From the NCBI GenBank assembly GCA_964392775.1, contig CAYMRD010000006.1, positions 82,683 to 146,682 on the forward strand: a stretch of 64,000 bases of DNA, read 5' to 3'. The position numbers and the translations under genes are program-made. Shown piece by piece: positions 33,164 to 41,986 of this stretch. This DNA comes from UKL13-3 sp964392775 (GTDB lineage: Bacteria > Bacteroidota > Bacteroidia > UKL13-3). The notes under the pieces were generated by a model. The model was not told the origin of the DNA and searched no databases. It saw only the letters and a program-made list of their open reading frames with translations. Numbering within the stretch: the stretch's first letter is position 1; each line of letters opens with the position of its first letter.

Positions 33164-33867
33164 CGTTTGTACAACTGTACGGTGTTTTCCATTCCGTAAA
33201 TTAAGGCATCACATACCAGCGCATGTCCGATGCTCACTTCGAGCAATGCCGGAATATGCTGGGCAAAAAAATGTAAGTTTTCCAAACTAAGGTCGTGACC
33301 GGCATTGATGCCCAATCTCAACTCTTGTGCTTTTGTGGCTGCTTTGATAAAGGGAGCGATGGCCACCTGTTTATCTTTTGAATAGTTGTGCGCGTATTGT
33401 TCGGTATACAATTCAATACGATTTGTTCCGGTTTCTTTGGCTCCTTCTACCATCCGTTCATCTGCATCCACAAAAATGGAGGTGCGTATTCCATGCGATT
33501 GAAACATGGCAATGGTATCAATTAAGTAGGAGCGGTGTTTGATGGTGTCCCATCCATGGTCGGAAGTGAGTTGTCCAAGTGTATCGGGAACCAGTGTAAC
33601 TTGTGCAGGTACTACTTCGAGAACGAGTTTAACAAAAGATGGTTCGAGTGGATTGCCTTCAATATTAAACTCTGTTGTTAATACATTTTTTAATTCACGC
33701 ACATCATTGTACCGGATATGTCTTTCATCCGGGCGTGGATGCACCGTGATACCATCTGCTCCCCAGCGTTCAATTTGTGTAGCCATTTGGATTACATCCG
33801 GATTGTTGCCACCCCGGGAGTTGCGCAACGTAGCTAATTTATTGATATTGACAGAGAGTTTGGTCAT
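33151..33867 (-). CDS. pdxJ: Pyridoxine 5'-phosphate synthase
   Basis: Joins 1-deoxy-D-xylulose 5-phosphate and 3-amino-2-oxopropyl phosphate to form pyridoxine 5'-phosphate, the last ring-forming step of the DXP-dependent vitamin B6 pathway. The 238-aa TIM barrel has the family motifs LSVNINKLATLRNSRGG (start), GITVHPRPDERHI (about 36-48), FNIEGNP, VTLVPD, SIFVDAD, ELYTE, LRLGINAGHDL and VSIGHALV near the C-terminus. No pdxA is nearby. It converges with the Nudix gene and overlaps it by 13 nt. Confidence 0.95.
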   Translation of the reverse strand: MTKLSVNINKLATLRNSRGGNNPDVIQMATQIERWGADGITVHPRPDERHIRYNDVRELKNVLTTEFNIEGNPLEPSFVKLVLEVVPAQVTLVPDTLGQLTSDHGWDTIKHRSYLIDTIAMFQSHGIRTSIFVDADERMVEGAKETGTNRIELYTEQYAHNYSKDKQVAIAPFIKAATKAQELRLGINAGHDLSLENLHFFAQHIPALLEVSIGHALVCDALIYGMENTVQLYKRQLR

Positions 33868-33894
33868 CGGTGAGTGTGATTACAACTGGCGAAA

Positions 33895-34620
33895 TTAGGG
33901 AACAATTTTGATATCAGTTTCATCGAGCAGGTTTTCCTTGCGGAAGCGCAGCATCAATTGCGCCACCGTGATGATGTCTTTCTGGCAATATTCTTTGATG
34001 CGTTCGAGGTCTTGTTCTTTCCAGTATACGTGACCTACCATGCTTCCGTCAATATCGTCTTTAGGTGTGGGGATATCGAATGCAGCAGCTAATAATTCAA
34101 GTGAGGTATAGGCTTTGTAGTCGCCAAACTTCCACAGCTCCATGGTATCAAGCAAGGTTACCTCCCATGGTTTTTTGCCTGCAATATTTAAGATGCGCGG
34201 AATATCTACTCCGTTAATCAAACACCTGCGCGAGATATAAGGGTAGTCAAATTCTTTTCCGTTGTGGGCGCAGAGCAAATGGTCGGGTTCGTTGAAATGG
34301 CGTTCGAGCATTTGGGTGAATTCCTGTAGCAGCAGTTTTTCATCATCGCCATAAAACGACTTGATGCGAAACTGCCAGCTATTGCCACTGCGTGTAAAAT
34401 GTCCGGCCGAAATACAAATGACCTTGCCGAACTCGGCATAAATAGCGGCTTTTCCGTAAATCTCTTCGGGCGTGGAGTTTTCTCCTTTGTAATTAAGGAC
34501 ATTGGCTTTTTTGTTCCACAAATGTTGCCAGCGTTCGTCCAGTTCGTTATAGGTTGCGTATTGAGATACGGTTTCAATATCGATAACCAGTACCCGGCTT
34601 AAGTCTAATTGTTCTAACAT
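33895..34620 (-). CDS. Predicted 3'-5' exonuclease (DnaQ-like, PolB-exo2 type)
   Basis: A 241-aa RNase H-fold nuclease. DEDD residues are visible: VIDIETV (Exo I, about residues 12-18), CAHNGKEFDYPYISRR (Exo II, about 116-131) and YCQKDIITVAQL (Exo III, YxxxD type, about 215-226). The arrangement matches the predicted DNA_pol_B_exo2 family found as stand-alone proteins. It probably trims DNA or RNA 3' ends in repair. The ATG at 34620 is preferred; a longer form would add 11 residues. It is 27 nt before pdxJ and probably co-transcribed with it. Confidence 0.85.
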   Translation of the reverse strand: MLEQLDLSRVLVIDIETVSQYATYNELDERWQHLWNKKANVLNYKGENSTPEEIYGKAAIYAEFGKVICISAGHFTRSGNSWQFRIKSFYGDDEKLLLQEFTQMLERHFNEPDHLLCAHNGKEFDYPYISRRCLINGVDIPRILNIAGKKPWEVTLLDTMELWKFGDYKAYTSLELLAAAFDIPTPKDDIDGSMVGHVYWKEQDLERIKEYCQKDIITVAQLMLRFRKENLLDETDIKIVP

Positions 34621-34703
34621 AATGGTGTAAGATTGTTTTACAGGCAACAGCAAATTAAAGACAGGCTATCGCAAAAACAAGGCTTATTCATACATTCGCA
34701 AAT

Positions 34704-35564
34704 GTGTTTCCCAAACAACTCATTTCAGTCGTTGCCAATCAGCTTACTTCGCTTTATGATGCGGAAGAAGCCAATGCCATTGCAACGGAGCTGGTGTTGT
34801 TTTTCAGTGGATGTTCGAGAGCGGAGTTGTTGTTGAACAAAGAGGAAATGAAATCCGAGGTGTTGGAAAAGGTTCAAGCGGCCATTCCAAGATTGTTGGC
34901 ACACGAGCCGTTGCAGTATGTAATTGGTGAAGCATGGTTTTACGGATTGCCATTTAAAGTCAATCCACATGTTTTAATTCCACGTCCCGAAACAGAAGAG
35001 TTGGTAGAGAAGATTATCAACAAAATCACAAGTCACAAATCACAAATCACAATTCTCGACATTGGAACCGGCTCGGGTTGTATTCCAATCACCCTCAAAA
35101 AACATCTTCCACAGGCACAGGTTTATGGATTGGATATATCACAAGAAGCGTTAGAGGTTGCTAATCACAATGCTCTATTAAATAAGGTAGAGGTCAATTT
35201 TGTGAAGGGTGACATTCTCAATTCTCAACTCTCACTTCTCACTTCTTCTTCATTCGATATTATTGTCAGCAATCCTCCCTATATAACCGATGCCGAAAAG
35301 CCGGAAATGGGAATGCACGTTCTGGACTTTGAACCGCATACAGCATTGTTTGTTACAGATGGCAATCCGCTCCAATTTTATGAAGCCATTGCAGTGTTTG
35401 CGAGCAAGCGATTAAAAAAAGAAGGTCTTTTATTTGTGGAAATCAACAAACTCTATGGTCACGAAGTGAAGTATACCTTTGAAGTACACGGTTTTAAGCA
35501 GGTTGAGATTCATGCCGATATGCACGGAAACGAGCGAATGGTAACAGGCGTGTTTGCCGGATAA
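34704..35564 (+). CDS. prmC: Release factor glutamine methyltransferase PrmC
   Basis: Methylates the GGQ glutamine of release factors RF1 and RF2. The 286-aa protein has a helical N-domain (about 1-85; HEPLQYVIGEAWFYGLPFKV), SAM motif I ILDIGTGSGCIPI (about 117-129) and the catalytic NPPY (SNPPYIT, about 190-196), as in the family. Odd feature: two tracts of short repeated words lie inside the coding region (35024-35057 and 35212-35250), giving ITSHKSQITI and ILNSQLSLLTSSS just before motif I and before the NPPY strand. The same wording occurs in non-coding spacers. The frame is intact and both tracts fall at expected loop positions. Confidence 0.93.
   Translation: MFPKQLISVVANQLTSLYDAEEANAIATELVLFFSGCSRAELLLNKEEMKSEVLEKVQAAIPRLLAHEPLQYVIGEAWFYGLPFKVNPHVLIPRPETEELVEKIINKITSHKSQITILDIGTGSGCIPITLKKHLPQAQVYGLDISQEALEVANHNALLNKVEVNFVKGDILNSQLSLLTSSSFDIIVSNPPYITDAEKPEMGMHVLDFEPHTALFVTDGNPLQFYEAIAVFASKRLKKEGLLFVEINKLYGHEVKYTFEVHGFKQVEIHADMHGNERMVTGVFAG
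35024..35057. repeat. AATCACAAGTCACAAATCACAA repeat inside prmC
   Basis: Four near-copies of (A)ATCACAA/GTCACAA in a row. The tract encodes part of the linker ahead of SAM motif I. Confidence 0.8.
35212..35250. repeat. TCTCAATTCTCAACTCTCACTTCTCAC repeat inside prmC
   Basis: Near-tandem TTCTCAA/CTCTCAC/TTCTCAC words encode the loop before the NPPY strand. The same words form the actB-actA spacer (53763-53805) and 4717-4752. Confidence 0.8.
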
Positions 35565-35641
35565 AAGCACTTCAAACCATTTATCCTTAAGTGGTAATTT
35601 TTAGCGGCTAATTGCTTTTCTTTGAAGCCAAACTTTTAAAC

Positions 35642-38572
35642 ATGAAAAAATACATTTCTTTTATGGTGTTTGTGCTGGGCGCTGTTGTCGCGTTTGCACA
35701 GGCCCGCTACGAACAACATACCTCTCCGGATGGTAAGTTTACCTATCAAACCGTTCCTGGTGATCCATTGGGTGTGCGCATTTACAAATTGCCAAATGGA
35801 CTTACGGTGATGCTTTCGGTGAACAAAAGTGAACCAAGAATTCAAACCCTGATCGCAACCCGCGCGGGAAGCAAAAATGATCCGGCTGATAATACCGGTT
35901 TGGCACATTACCTCGAGCACATGCTGTTTAAAGGAACCAATACTTATGGTACTAAAGACTGGGCTAAAGAAAAAGAGCAACTGGATAAAATTGATGCTTT
36001 GTATGAGCAATACAACAAAACCAAGGATGAAGCCAAACGTAAACAAATCTACCATCAAATAGACTCTGTTTCAGGTGTGGCTTCCAAATATGCCATTGCC
36101 AATGAGTACGATAAAATGTTATCTACGATTGGCGCTACCAGAACCAATGCTTTTACATCTTTAGAGCAAACAGTTTATGTTAATGATATTCCTCAAAATC
36201 AGGTTAACAACTGGCTGACCATTGAAGCCGAACGTTTCCGCAATCCGGTATTACGTTTATTCCACACCGAACTGGAGGCTGTTTACGAAGAAAAAAATAT
36301 TTCACTCGACAATGACCAGCGCAAAGTATTTGAAGCGATGATGACGAATTTGTTTACCAAACATGCTTACGGAACCCAAACAACTATTGGTACGGTTGAG
36401 CATTTGAAGAATCCTTCGTTGGTTAAGATCCGCAATTATTTTAATACCTATTATGTTCCGAACAATATGGCCATCATCATGGCCGGTGATCTGGATCCTG
36501 ATAAAACCATTGCAGCGATTGCTGAGCGTTTTGCCTATATGCAACCGAAGCCTGTTCCTCCTTACAACTTTGCTGCCGAGCCTGTGCGCAAAGCACCTGT
36601 TGAAGTGAATGTATATGGTCCGGCTGCCGAAAACCTGATGATGGCTTACCGCCTGCCGGGTGCACTGACCAAAGAAGCCCAATACCTTGTATTGTGTGAT
36701 TATATGATGGCTAATGCAAAGGCCGGGTTTATTGATTTGAACCTGGTGCAAAAGCAAGCGGTATTGTCGGCCGGGTCTTCAACCTGGATCAACAAGGATT
36801 ACAGCATCTATTTTATGATGGGTAAACCTAAACAAGGTCAAACCCTTGAAGAGGTAAAAAGTTTATTGCTTTCACAGTTGAACCTGATCAAAACCGGAGC
36901 CTTTGATGACGCAACCCTGCAAGCGATTATCAACAATTTTAAGGTAGATCAGATTCGCAACAACGAAAGCAATGCAGGAAGAGCTTATAGTATGCTGGAT
37001 GTTTTCACGGTGGGCAACGAATGGAAAAATCAGGTTTCATTCCTGGATGATCTGTCGAAAATTACCAAAGAAGAACTGGTGGCTTTTGCCAACAAGTATT
37101 TTACCAATGATTATGTTGTGATTTATAAACGTGTGGGTGAAGATAAGAGCGTGGTGAAAGTTCCAAAACCGGAGATCACACCTGTGGATGTAAACCGCGA
37201 TGATATGAGTCCGTTTGTGCGTGGTATCGTTGATGCGAAAGTAGAAAATATCAAGCCGGTGTTTATTGACTTTAACAAGGATATTCAATACCGTCAGGTA
37301 GGAAACGGAAATACTCTTTCGTATGTTCAGAACAGAGACAATGGATTGTTTTCGATGTATTATGTGTTGGATATGGGTAAATTCCATAACCTCAAATTGC
37401 CTACGGCTGTTAACCTGTTGCAATACTTAGGTACCGACAAATACACTGCCGAGCAGTTGAGCAAAGAGTTCTTTAAGCTGGCTTGCGACTTTAACGTATA
37501 CAGCAGCGATGAGCAGGTATATGTTTCATTAACAGGGTTGGATGAAAATTTTGAAGAGGCTACACGTTTATTCGAGCATGTGTTGGCCAATGCCAAACCG
37601 GATGATGCCGCTTTGCAATCAATGGTAGAACGTACACTTAAAGGAAGAGCAGATGCTAAGCTGAGTAAACAGGCTGTGTTTGGAGCGTTACGTCAGTATA
37701 CTATCTACGGAAAAAACAATCCGGGAACCTATATGTTAACTGAGCAGCAATTGAAGTCACTTCAATCAGCCGAGTTGGTTGAGCTTGTAAAATCACTGAC
37801 ATCGTATCGCCATAAAATTTATTATTATGGTCCACGTAGCACCGATAATATTGTTGCTTTCCTAACAGCAAACCACAAGATGGCGGATAAACCATTAGAG
37901 TATCCTAAGCCGGTAATCTTTACCCGCAATGAAACCACTTCTAACAAAGTATATTTTACCAACTATAAGATGGTACAAGCCGAGATTATGTGGATCAACC
38001 GCCAGTCGATGAAATACGATACAACCATGCATGCCAGTGCATCCATGTTTAATGAGTATTTTGGAGGTGGTATGTCGAGTATTGTTTTCCAAACCATTCG
38101 CGAAAGCAAAGCGTTGGCGTATTCAACGTATTCGCGTTATCAGTTGCCGGGTAAAAAAGAAGACCCTATGTATGTTATTGCTTATATCGGAACCCAAGCC
38201 GATAAAATTAATGAAGCTGTTCCTGCCATGACAGAGTTGCTTACTCAAATGCCGGTAGCAGAGATGACTTTTAATGCGGCTAAAGAGTCGTTGAAAAGCC
38301 AGATTGAAACAGAACGCATCAATAAAGAAGACATCATCTTTAGAGTTGAAAGCACTAAAAAATTAGGTCTGAACCACGATGTTCGCCAGGATGTTTACAA
38401 TGCATTGGGATCTATGAGCATGGCGGATATTCAGCGTTTTTATGATGAGCATTACAAAGGCAAAACGTATTCGTATGCTATCATCGGATCGAAAGAGAAA
38501 GTGAAAACAGATGATTTGAAGAAAATCGGAACGCTTACTGAAGTAAGCTTAGAAGAGATTTTCGGATACTAA
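35642..38572 (+). CDS. M16-family zinc metallopeptidase (pitrilysin/insulinase type)
   Basis: A 976-aa exported peptidase with a signal peptide (MKKYISFMVFVLGAVVAFAQ). The inverted zinc motif HxxEH is HYLEHMLFKGT (about residues 89-99), with the downstream glutamate in LEAVYEEKN (about 209-217). Two M16 modules follow: an active N-terminal half and an inactive C-terminal half (about 540-970) that closes the chamber. Such enzymes degrade peptides in the periplasm or at the surface. The ATG at 35642 starts the signal peptide; an upstream ATG in frame adds ten residues. It is monocistronic and ended by an exceptional hairpin. Confidence 0.92.
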   Translation: MKKYISFMVFVLGAVVAFAQARYEQHTSPDGKFTYQTVPGDPLGVRIYKLPNGLTVMLSVNKSEPRIQTLIATRAGSKNDPADNTGLAHYLEHMLFKGTNTYGTKDWAKEKEQLDKIDALYEQYNKTKDEAKRKQIYHQIDSVSGVASKYAIANEYDKMLSTIGATRTNAFTSLEQTVYVNDIPQNQVNNWLTIEAERFRNPVLRLFHTELEAVYEEKNISLDNDQRKVFEAMMTNLFTKHAYGTQTTIGTVEHLKNPSLVKIRNYFNTYYVPNNMAIIMAGDLDPDKTIAAIAERFAYMQPKPVPPYNFAAEPVRKAPVEVNVYGPAAENLMMAYRLPGALTKEAQYLVLCDYMMANAKAGFIDLNLVQKQAVLSAGSSTWINKDYSIYFMMGKPKQGQTLEEVKSLLLSQLNLIKTGAFDDATLQAIINNFKVDQIRNNESNAGRAYSMLDVFTVGNEWKNQVSFLDDLSKITKEELVAFANKYFTNDYVVIYKRVGEDKSVVKVPKPEITPVDVNRDDMSPFVRGIVDAKVENIKPVFIDFNKDIQYRQVGNGNTLSYVQNRDNGLFSMYYVLDMGKFHNLKLPTAVNLLQYLGTDKYTAEQLSKEFFKLACDFNVYSSDEQVYVSLTGLDENFEEATRLFEHVLANAKPDDAALQSMVERTLKGRADAKLSKQAVFGALRQYTIYGKNNPGTYMLTEQQLKSLQSAELVELVKSLTSYRHKIYYYGPRSTDNIVAFLTANHKMADKPLEYPKPVIFTRNETTSNKVYFTNYKMVQAEIMWINRQSMKYDTTMHASASMFNEYFGGGMSSIVFQTIRESKALAYSTYSRYQLPGKKEDPMYVIAYIGTQADKINEAVPAMTELLTQMPVAEMTFNAAKESLKSQIETERINKEDIIFRVESTKKLGLNHDVRQDVYNALGSMSMADIQRFYDEHYKGKTYSYAIIGSKEKVKTDDLKKIGTLTEVSLEEIFGY

Positions 38573-38583
38573 GCAAAGTCGCT

Positions 38584-38630
38584 AACAGTGAACGGCCCGG
38601 CACGCATAGCGTGCCGGGCCGTTCACTGTT
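38584..38630. terminator. Perfect 22-bp inverted repeat with 3-nt loop
   Basis: The left arm 38584-38605 (AACAGTGAACGGCCCGGCACGC minus its last two bases is enough to recognise it: AACAGTGAACGGCCCGGCAC) and right arm 38609-38630 are exact complements around ATA. The stem centre is strongly GC-rich in an AT-rich context, and the sequence begins 12 nt after the M16 stop. It can act as a bidirectional terminator, but its perfection exceeds need. Confidence 0.85.
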
Positions 38631-38738
38631 TTAAATGGTTTATGATATTGTTTCTTTCGCCTTCCCACACCCTTTCTCTAAAGGGTACCATCCACACATC
38701 GCCTTGGGGTTTTAGGGATGGAGTAGGTGATATCTTAT

Positions 38739-39314
38739 TTATGATTTAGAATCGTAGTACGCTTCACCAATCGCTTCCAATTCTGCATACCAATCTTCTC
38801 CGTATTTGCGAATAAGGGCATCTTTCAAAAACTTAAATACCGGAACCTGATGTTCATCGCCCAAGGCGCAAGCCGGTTTGCAAACGTCCCAGCGATGGTA
38901 GTTGAGCGCTTCGTATTCCCCAACCTGTGCAACACGAATAGGATAGAGGTGACAGGAAACAGGTTTTCTAAAATTAGACTTTCCATCTTTCCATGCTTGC
39001 TCCATGCCACAACTTAAAATGCCGTTTTCATAACGCGAGAAATTGCATTCCCCACTCGGTAAACAGGTGGTCACCAAATCGCCTTCGGGGTCGGTTTCCC
39101 AGCTTCCTTTTTCGTCAATAGCTTTTAAGGAAGCCGGAGTAAGATAAGGTTTGATGGCCTCAAGGTTGCGTTCGATAGCTTCCAACTCGTCTTCATTCAG
39201 GGGTGCACCCTGATCGCCTTCCACGCAACAAGCACCTTTGCATTTGCTCAGGTTACAGATAAAGTTTTTGTCGAATAGGTCTTCGGATATAAGTGTGTTT
39301 TCGAGGATAATCAT
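38739..39314 (-). CDS. DUF3109 family cysteine-rich protein
   Basis: A 191-aa cytosolic protein of the DUF3109 family. Conserved cysteines are visible: FICNLSKCKGACCVEGDQGA (about residues 18-37), CLPSGECNFS, ILSCGMEQA, VSCHLYPIRV and WDVCKPACALG. The pattern is like zinc/iron-sulphur cluster binding proteins of the YkgJ type, so metal binding is likely, but the reaction is unknown. It lies 18 nt downstream of the radical SAM gene on the same strand, so the two are probably co-transcribed and may work together. Confidence 0.85.
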   Translation of the reverse strand: MIILENTLISEDLFDKNFICNLSKCKGACCVEGDQGAPLNEDELEAIERNLEAIKPYLTPASLKAIDEKGSWETDPEGDLVTTCLPSGECNFSRYENGILSCGMEQAWKDGKSNFRKPVSCHLYPIRVAQVGEYEALNYHRWDVCKPACALGDEHQVPVFKFLKDALIRKYGEDWYAELEAIGEAYYDSKS

Positions 39315-39332
39315 GTGTGCAAATGGATGTAG

Positions 39333-41003
39333 TTAAACTGCGGTAAGAAGGTATTCGGGTTGCGCTAACACCACAGGTTTTTCAGTTCCGCTGTATTGTA
39401 TAATTAAAGGAGCTTGTTGAGGAACAATATTTCCTGTGTGTTTATATGCATCGAAATTAAAGGTGAGTGGCAATACGATATGCCGGAATTTACGGGTGTT
39501 GAAGCCCTGTTGTTCCAGCAACCGTTTTTTGTCTTCAAATGAAATTTCCTGAAGATATTTTTCCTGCGGTTTGATTTTAGCCTGTAAATAATAATCAACA
39601 GCAATCAGTTGCCTCAGGATTTCGTCATGAGGATACGTTGTTTGCGCATACTCCACAATCCGGTCATATACATCATTGAGGGTATGTTTATGGAAATCGG
39701 TAGTTTGGTGGAAATGAGTTCCAAGTCCCAATAGGAAATCGAAAATGCTATACTTTTCGGTGATGTATTTAAGAGCGTAAACTGTTCGCTTTTTGTTCCA
39801 GTAAATTTCCAGCGCTTCTTCCAGCAAGGTGATGCGGTGAAGTTCATCAGCACTCAGGTAATTGCTTTCGATGATTTGGTAGGGAGGAGCAGGATCAAAC
39901 TTGTATCCGTGCTGTTCATATTTTTGGCGCACAGGAGTGCCTTTCAAAAACTTTAGGAAACCCAGTTGCAATTCGGGCGGGTACAGTTTAAACACTTCTT
40001 CAATACTGTATTTGATGTCGTTCCATTCATCCAACGGCAAGCCTACAATTAAGTCGAGGTGCATCTCAATTTTGTTGTCGAGTTGCTTGATAACAGCACT
40101 TGTTTTATCAAAGTTCTGTTTGCGGCTAACCTGCAAATTGGCTTTCTGGTTCACGGTTTGAATACCAATCTCAAACCGGAACAATCCTTCTGGAACATGC
40201 TCTTGTATAAAAGCAACAATATCGGGATGCACAATATCAGCTGTAATCTCAAACTGAAACACATTGGCTGGATGATGATGTTTGAGTATGAACGTAAACA
40301 TGTCGATGGTAAAATCCTTCTTCACATTAAACGTGCGGTCGAGGAATTTAATCACCCGTCCGTGTGTCATCAAGTGCAACAAGTTTGATTTGATATCCTC
40401 AATTGGGAGGTAACGAACTTTATTATCCAAACTCGCTAAACAGAATTCGCATTTATACGGGCAACCTCTAGATGTTTCGATATAACATACTTTATTGTAC
40501 AAATCCTCAGGCGAATCATACTGGTAAGGATTGATGCCTTTGTACAGGTTTAAGTCAAACGTTACCTGTTTGGGAAACAGTTGAACCGTATTGTTTTGTT
40601 TGTGTACCAGATTGGCCACACCTTCCACATTGGGATAGGCATTCATAAACTCCTCAAACGGAATTTCGCCTTCACCCAAAATAATATAATCCACTTCGGG
40701 CAGGTTGATTACGTCATTATAATCATAACTCACCTCGGGGCCACCCAATAAAATTTTGATATGCGGGTTCAGCTTTTTGAGTTCACGCGCTACCGCCAAA
40801 GTTTGGGTGATGTTCCAGATATAACAACTGAAAGCCACCACGTCAAAGTCTTTGCAGCGGTTGGCAATATCTTCGGGCTTTTCTTTGATGGTAAACTCTT
40901 TCCACTCAATCCCCTCGCGGTGTTTGTTCAGCGAATACAGCAATCGTATTGCCAGATTCAGGTGGATGTACTTGGCGTTTAAGGTGGTAAGTAAGAGTTT
41001 CAT
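39333..41003 (-). CDS. B12-binding-domain radical SAM protein (DUF4080 type)
   Basis: 556 aa. The N-terminal cobalamin-binding-like Rossmann domain (about 1-135; ILLGGPEVSYDY) is followed by a radical SAM core with the [4Fe-4S] motif CxxxCxxC in SRGCPYKCEFCLAS (about 178-191), then a C-terminal DUF4080-like region (about 370-556). Such proteins use S-adenosylmethionine radicals, often for methylations or rearrangements; the substrate is unknown. The canonical cobalamin DxHxxG is not obvious, so B12 may not bind tightly. A TATCTTCG box lies 7 nt upstream of the ATG. It is probably co-transcribed with the DUF3109 gene. Confidence 0.88.
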   Translation of the reverse strand: MKLLLTTLNAKYIHLNLAIRLLYSLNKHREGIEWKEFTIKEKPEDIANRCKDFDVVAFSCYIWNITQTLAVARELKKLNPHIKILLGGPEVSYDYNDVINLPEVDYIILGEGEIPFEEFMNAYPNVEGVANLVHKQNNTVQLFPKQVTFDLNLYKGINPYQYDSPEDLYNKVCYIETSRGCPYKCEFCLASLDNKVRYLPIEDIKSNLLHLMTHGRVIKFLDRTFNVKKDFTIDMFTFILKHHHPANVFQFEITADIVHPDIVAFIQEHVPEGLFRFEIGIQTVNQKANLQVSRKQNFDKTSAVIKQLDNKIEMHLDLIVGLPLDEWNDIKYSIEEVFKLYPPELQLGFLKFLKGTPVRQKYEQHGYKFDPAPPYQIIESNYLSADELHRITLLEEALEIYWNKKRTVYALKYITEKYSIFDFLLGLGTHFHQTTDFHKHTLNDVYDRIVEYAQTTYPHDEILRQLIAVDYYLQAKIKPQEKYLQEISFEDKKRLLEQQGFNTRKFRHIVLPLTFNFDAYKHTGNIVPQQAPLIIQYSGTEKPVVLAQPEYLLTAV

Positions 41004-41010
41004 GAAGCAG

Positions 41011-41018
41011 CGAAGATA
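41011..41018 (-). promoter_or_regulatory. Putative -7 box of the radical SAM gene (TATCTTCG)
   Basis: TAnnTTYG-type box on the minus strand, 7 nt before the ATG, another predicted near-leaderless transcript. Confidence 0.35.
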
Positions 41019-41044
41019 ATACTATCTGCTCAGAAACCACGGTT

Positions 41045-41983
41045 TTAAGCCCAGCGCTTTCTGCTCCAGTCTTTGCGTTGCAGGGGTGTCATAAAAGTCC
41101 ATACCACAAAACGGCTTATTTTTTGGCCCTGCGCCATTTCAATAATATGGCTTTCAACCACGTTGGCTTCTTTCAGTTTGTTATGTACCGAGGCCAAAGT
41201 AGTTTGTTTGGATACCAATGAGGTAAACCATAAACATTGCTGACGGAAGTTTACACTCTCTTCTACCATGCGGTTGATGAATTCTTTTTCGCCACCATCA
41301 CACCACAACTCATTGCTCGTACCTCCAAAATTAAGCACAGGCTTTTGGCTACGTTTGCCGCTCAGGTTGGTTGTTTTGCGCAGCGATTGTTCGCGTGCCT
41401 CAGCCGCACTGCTATGAAAAGGCGGATTGCACAATACCAGATCGAAACGTTCGGAAGGATGGATGATGTTTCGAAGAATGGCATTCTTAGCCGGTTGCAA
41501 ACGGATAAATACATCATCAGCCATGGGATGGTTTTGGTCGATGATGGATTGTGCATGTTTGGTAGCCACGGGGTCTATATCGCTGCCTACAAATTGCCAT
41601 CCATATACCTGATGTCCGATGAGGGGATACACACAATTGGCACCTACGCCAATATCCAATACCCGAACCCGTGGTCCTTTGGGAACTACATCTTTGTTTG
41701 TTGAGGCCAGTAAATCGGCCAGATAATGGATATAATCGGCACGTCCCGGTATGGGCGGACATAAATAATTGGCCGGCAAATCCCAATGTGCCACTCCATA
41801 AACCGATTTGAGCAAGGCTTTGTTAAGCGATAACACCGCTTTGGGATTGGCAAAATTGATAGTGGCATCACCGGCAGGTGCTTGGGTAATGTATTCTTTG
41901 AGCTCAGGACAAGCAGCTACCAGCGTTTCAAAATTGTAGCGGTCGCGGTGTGCATTGCGCGGATGAAGTTCGTTTTTTACCAT
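41045..41983 (-). CDS. rlmF: 23S rRNA (adenine(1618)-N6)-methyltransferase RlmF
   Basis: Methylates A1618 of 23S rRNA using SAM. The 312-aa protein begins with the family signature ELHPRNAHRDRYNFETL, has SAM motif VLDIGVGANCVYPLIG (about 109-124), SDIDP and the catalytic CNPPFHSSAAEA (about 186-197), and a C-terminal WTFM segment. The gene is 3 nt downstream of rluF, so the two 23S rRNA modification enzymes are probably made together. It is close to the usual length of E. coli RlmF (308). Confidence 0.93.
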   Translation of the reverse strand: MVKNELHPRNAHRDRYNFETLVAACPELKEYITQAPAGDATINFANPKAVLSLNKALLKSVYGVAHWDLPANYLCPPIPGRADYIHYLADLLASTNKDVVPKGPRVRVLDIGVGANCVYPLIGHQVYGWQFVGSDIDPVATKHAQSIIDQNHPMADDVFIRLQPAKNAILRNIIHPSERFDLVLCNPPFHSSAAEAREQSLRKTTNLSGKRSQKPVLNFGGTSNELWCDGGEKEFINRMVEESVNFRQQCLWFTSLVSKQTTLASVHNKLKEANVVESHIIEMAQGQKISRFVVWTFMTPLQRKDWSRKRWA

Positions 41984-41986
41984 GTA

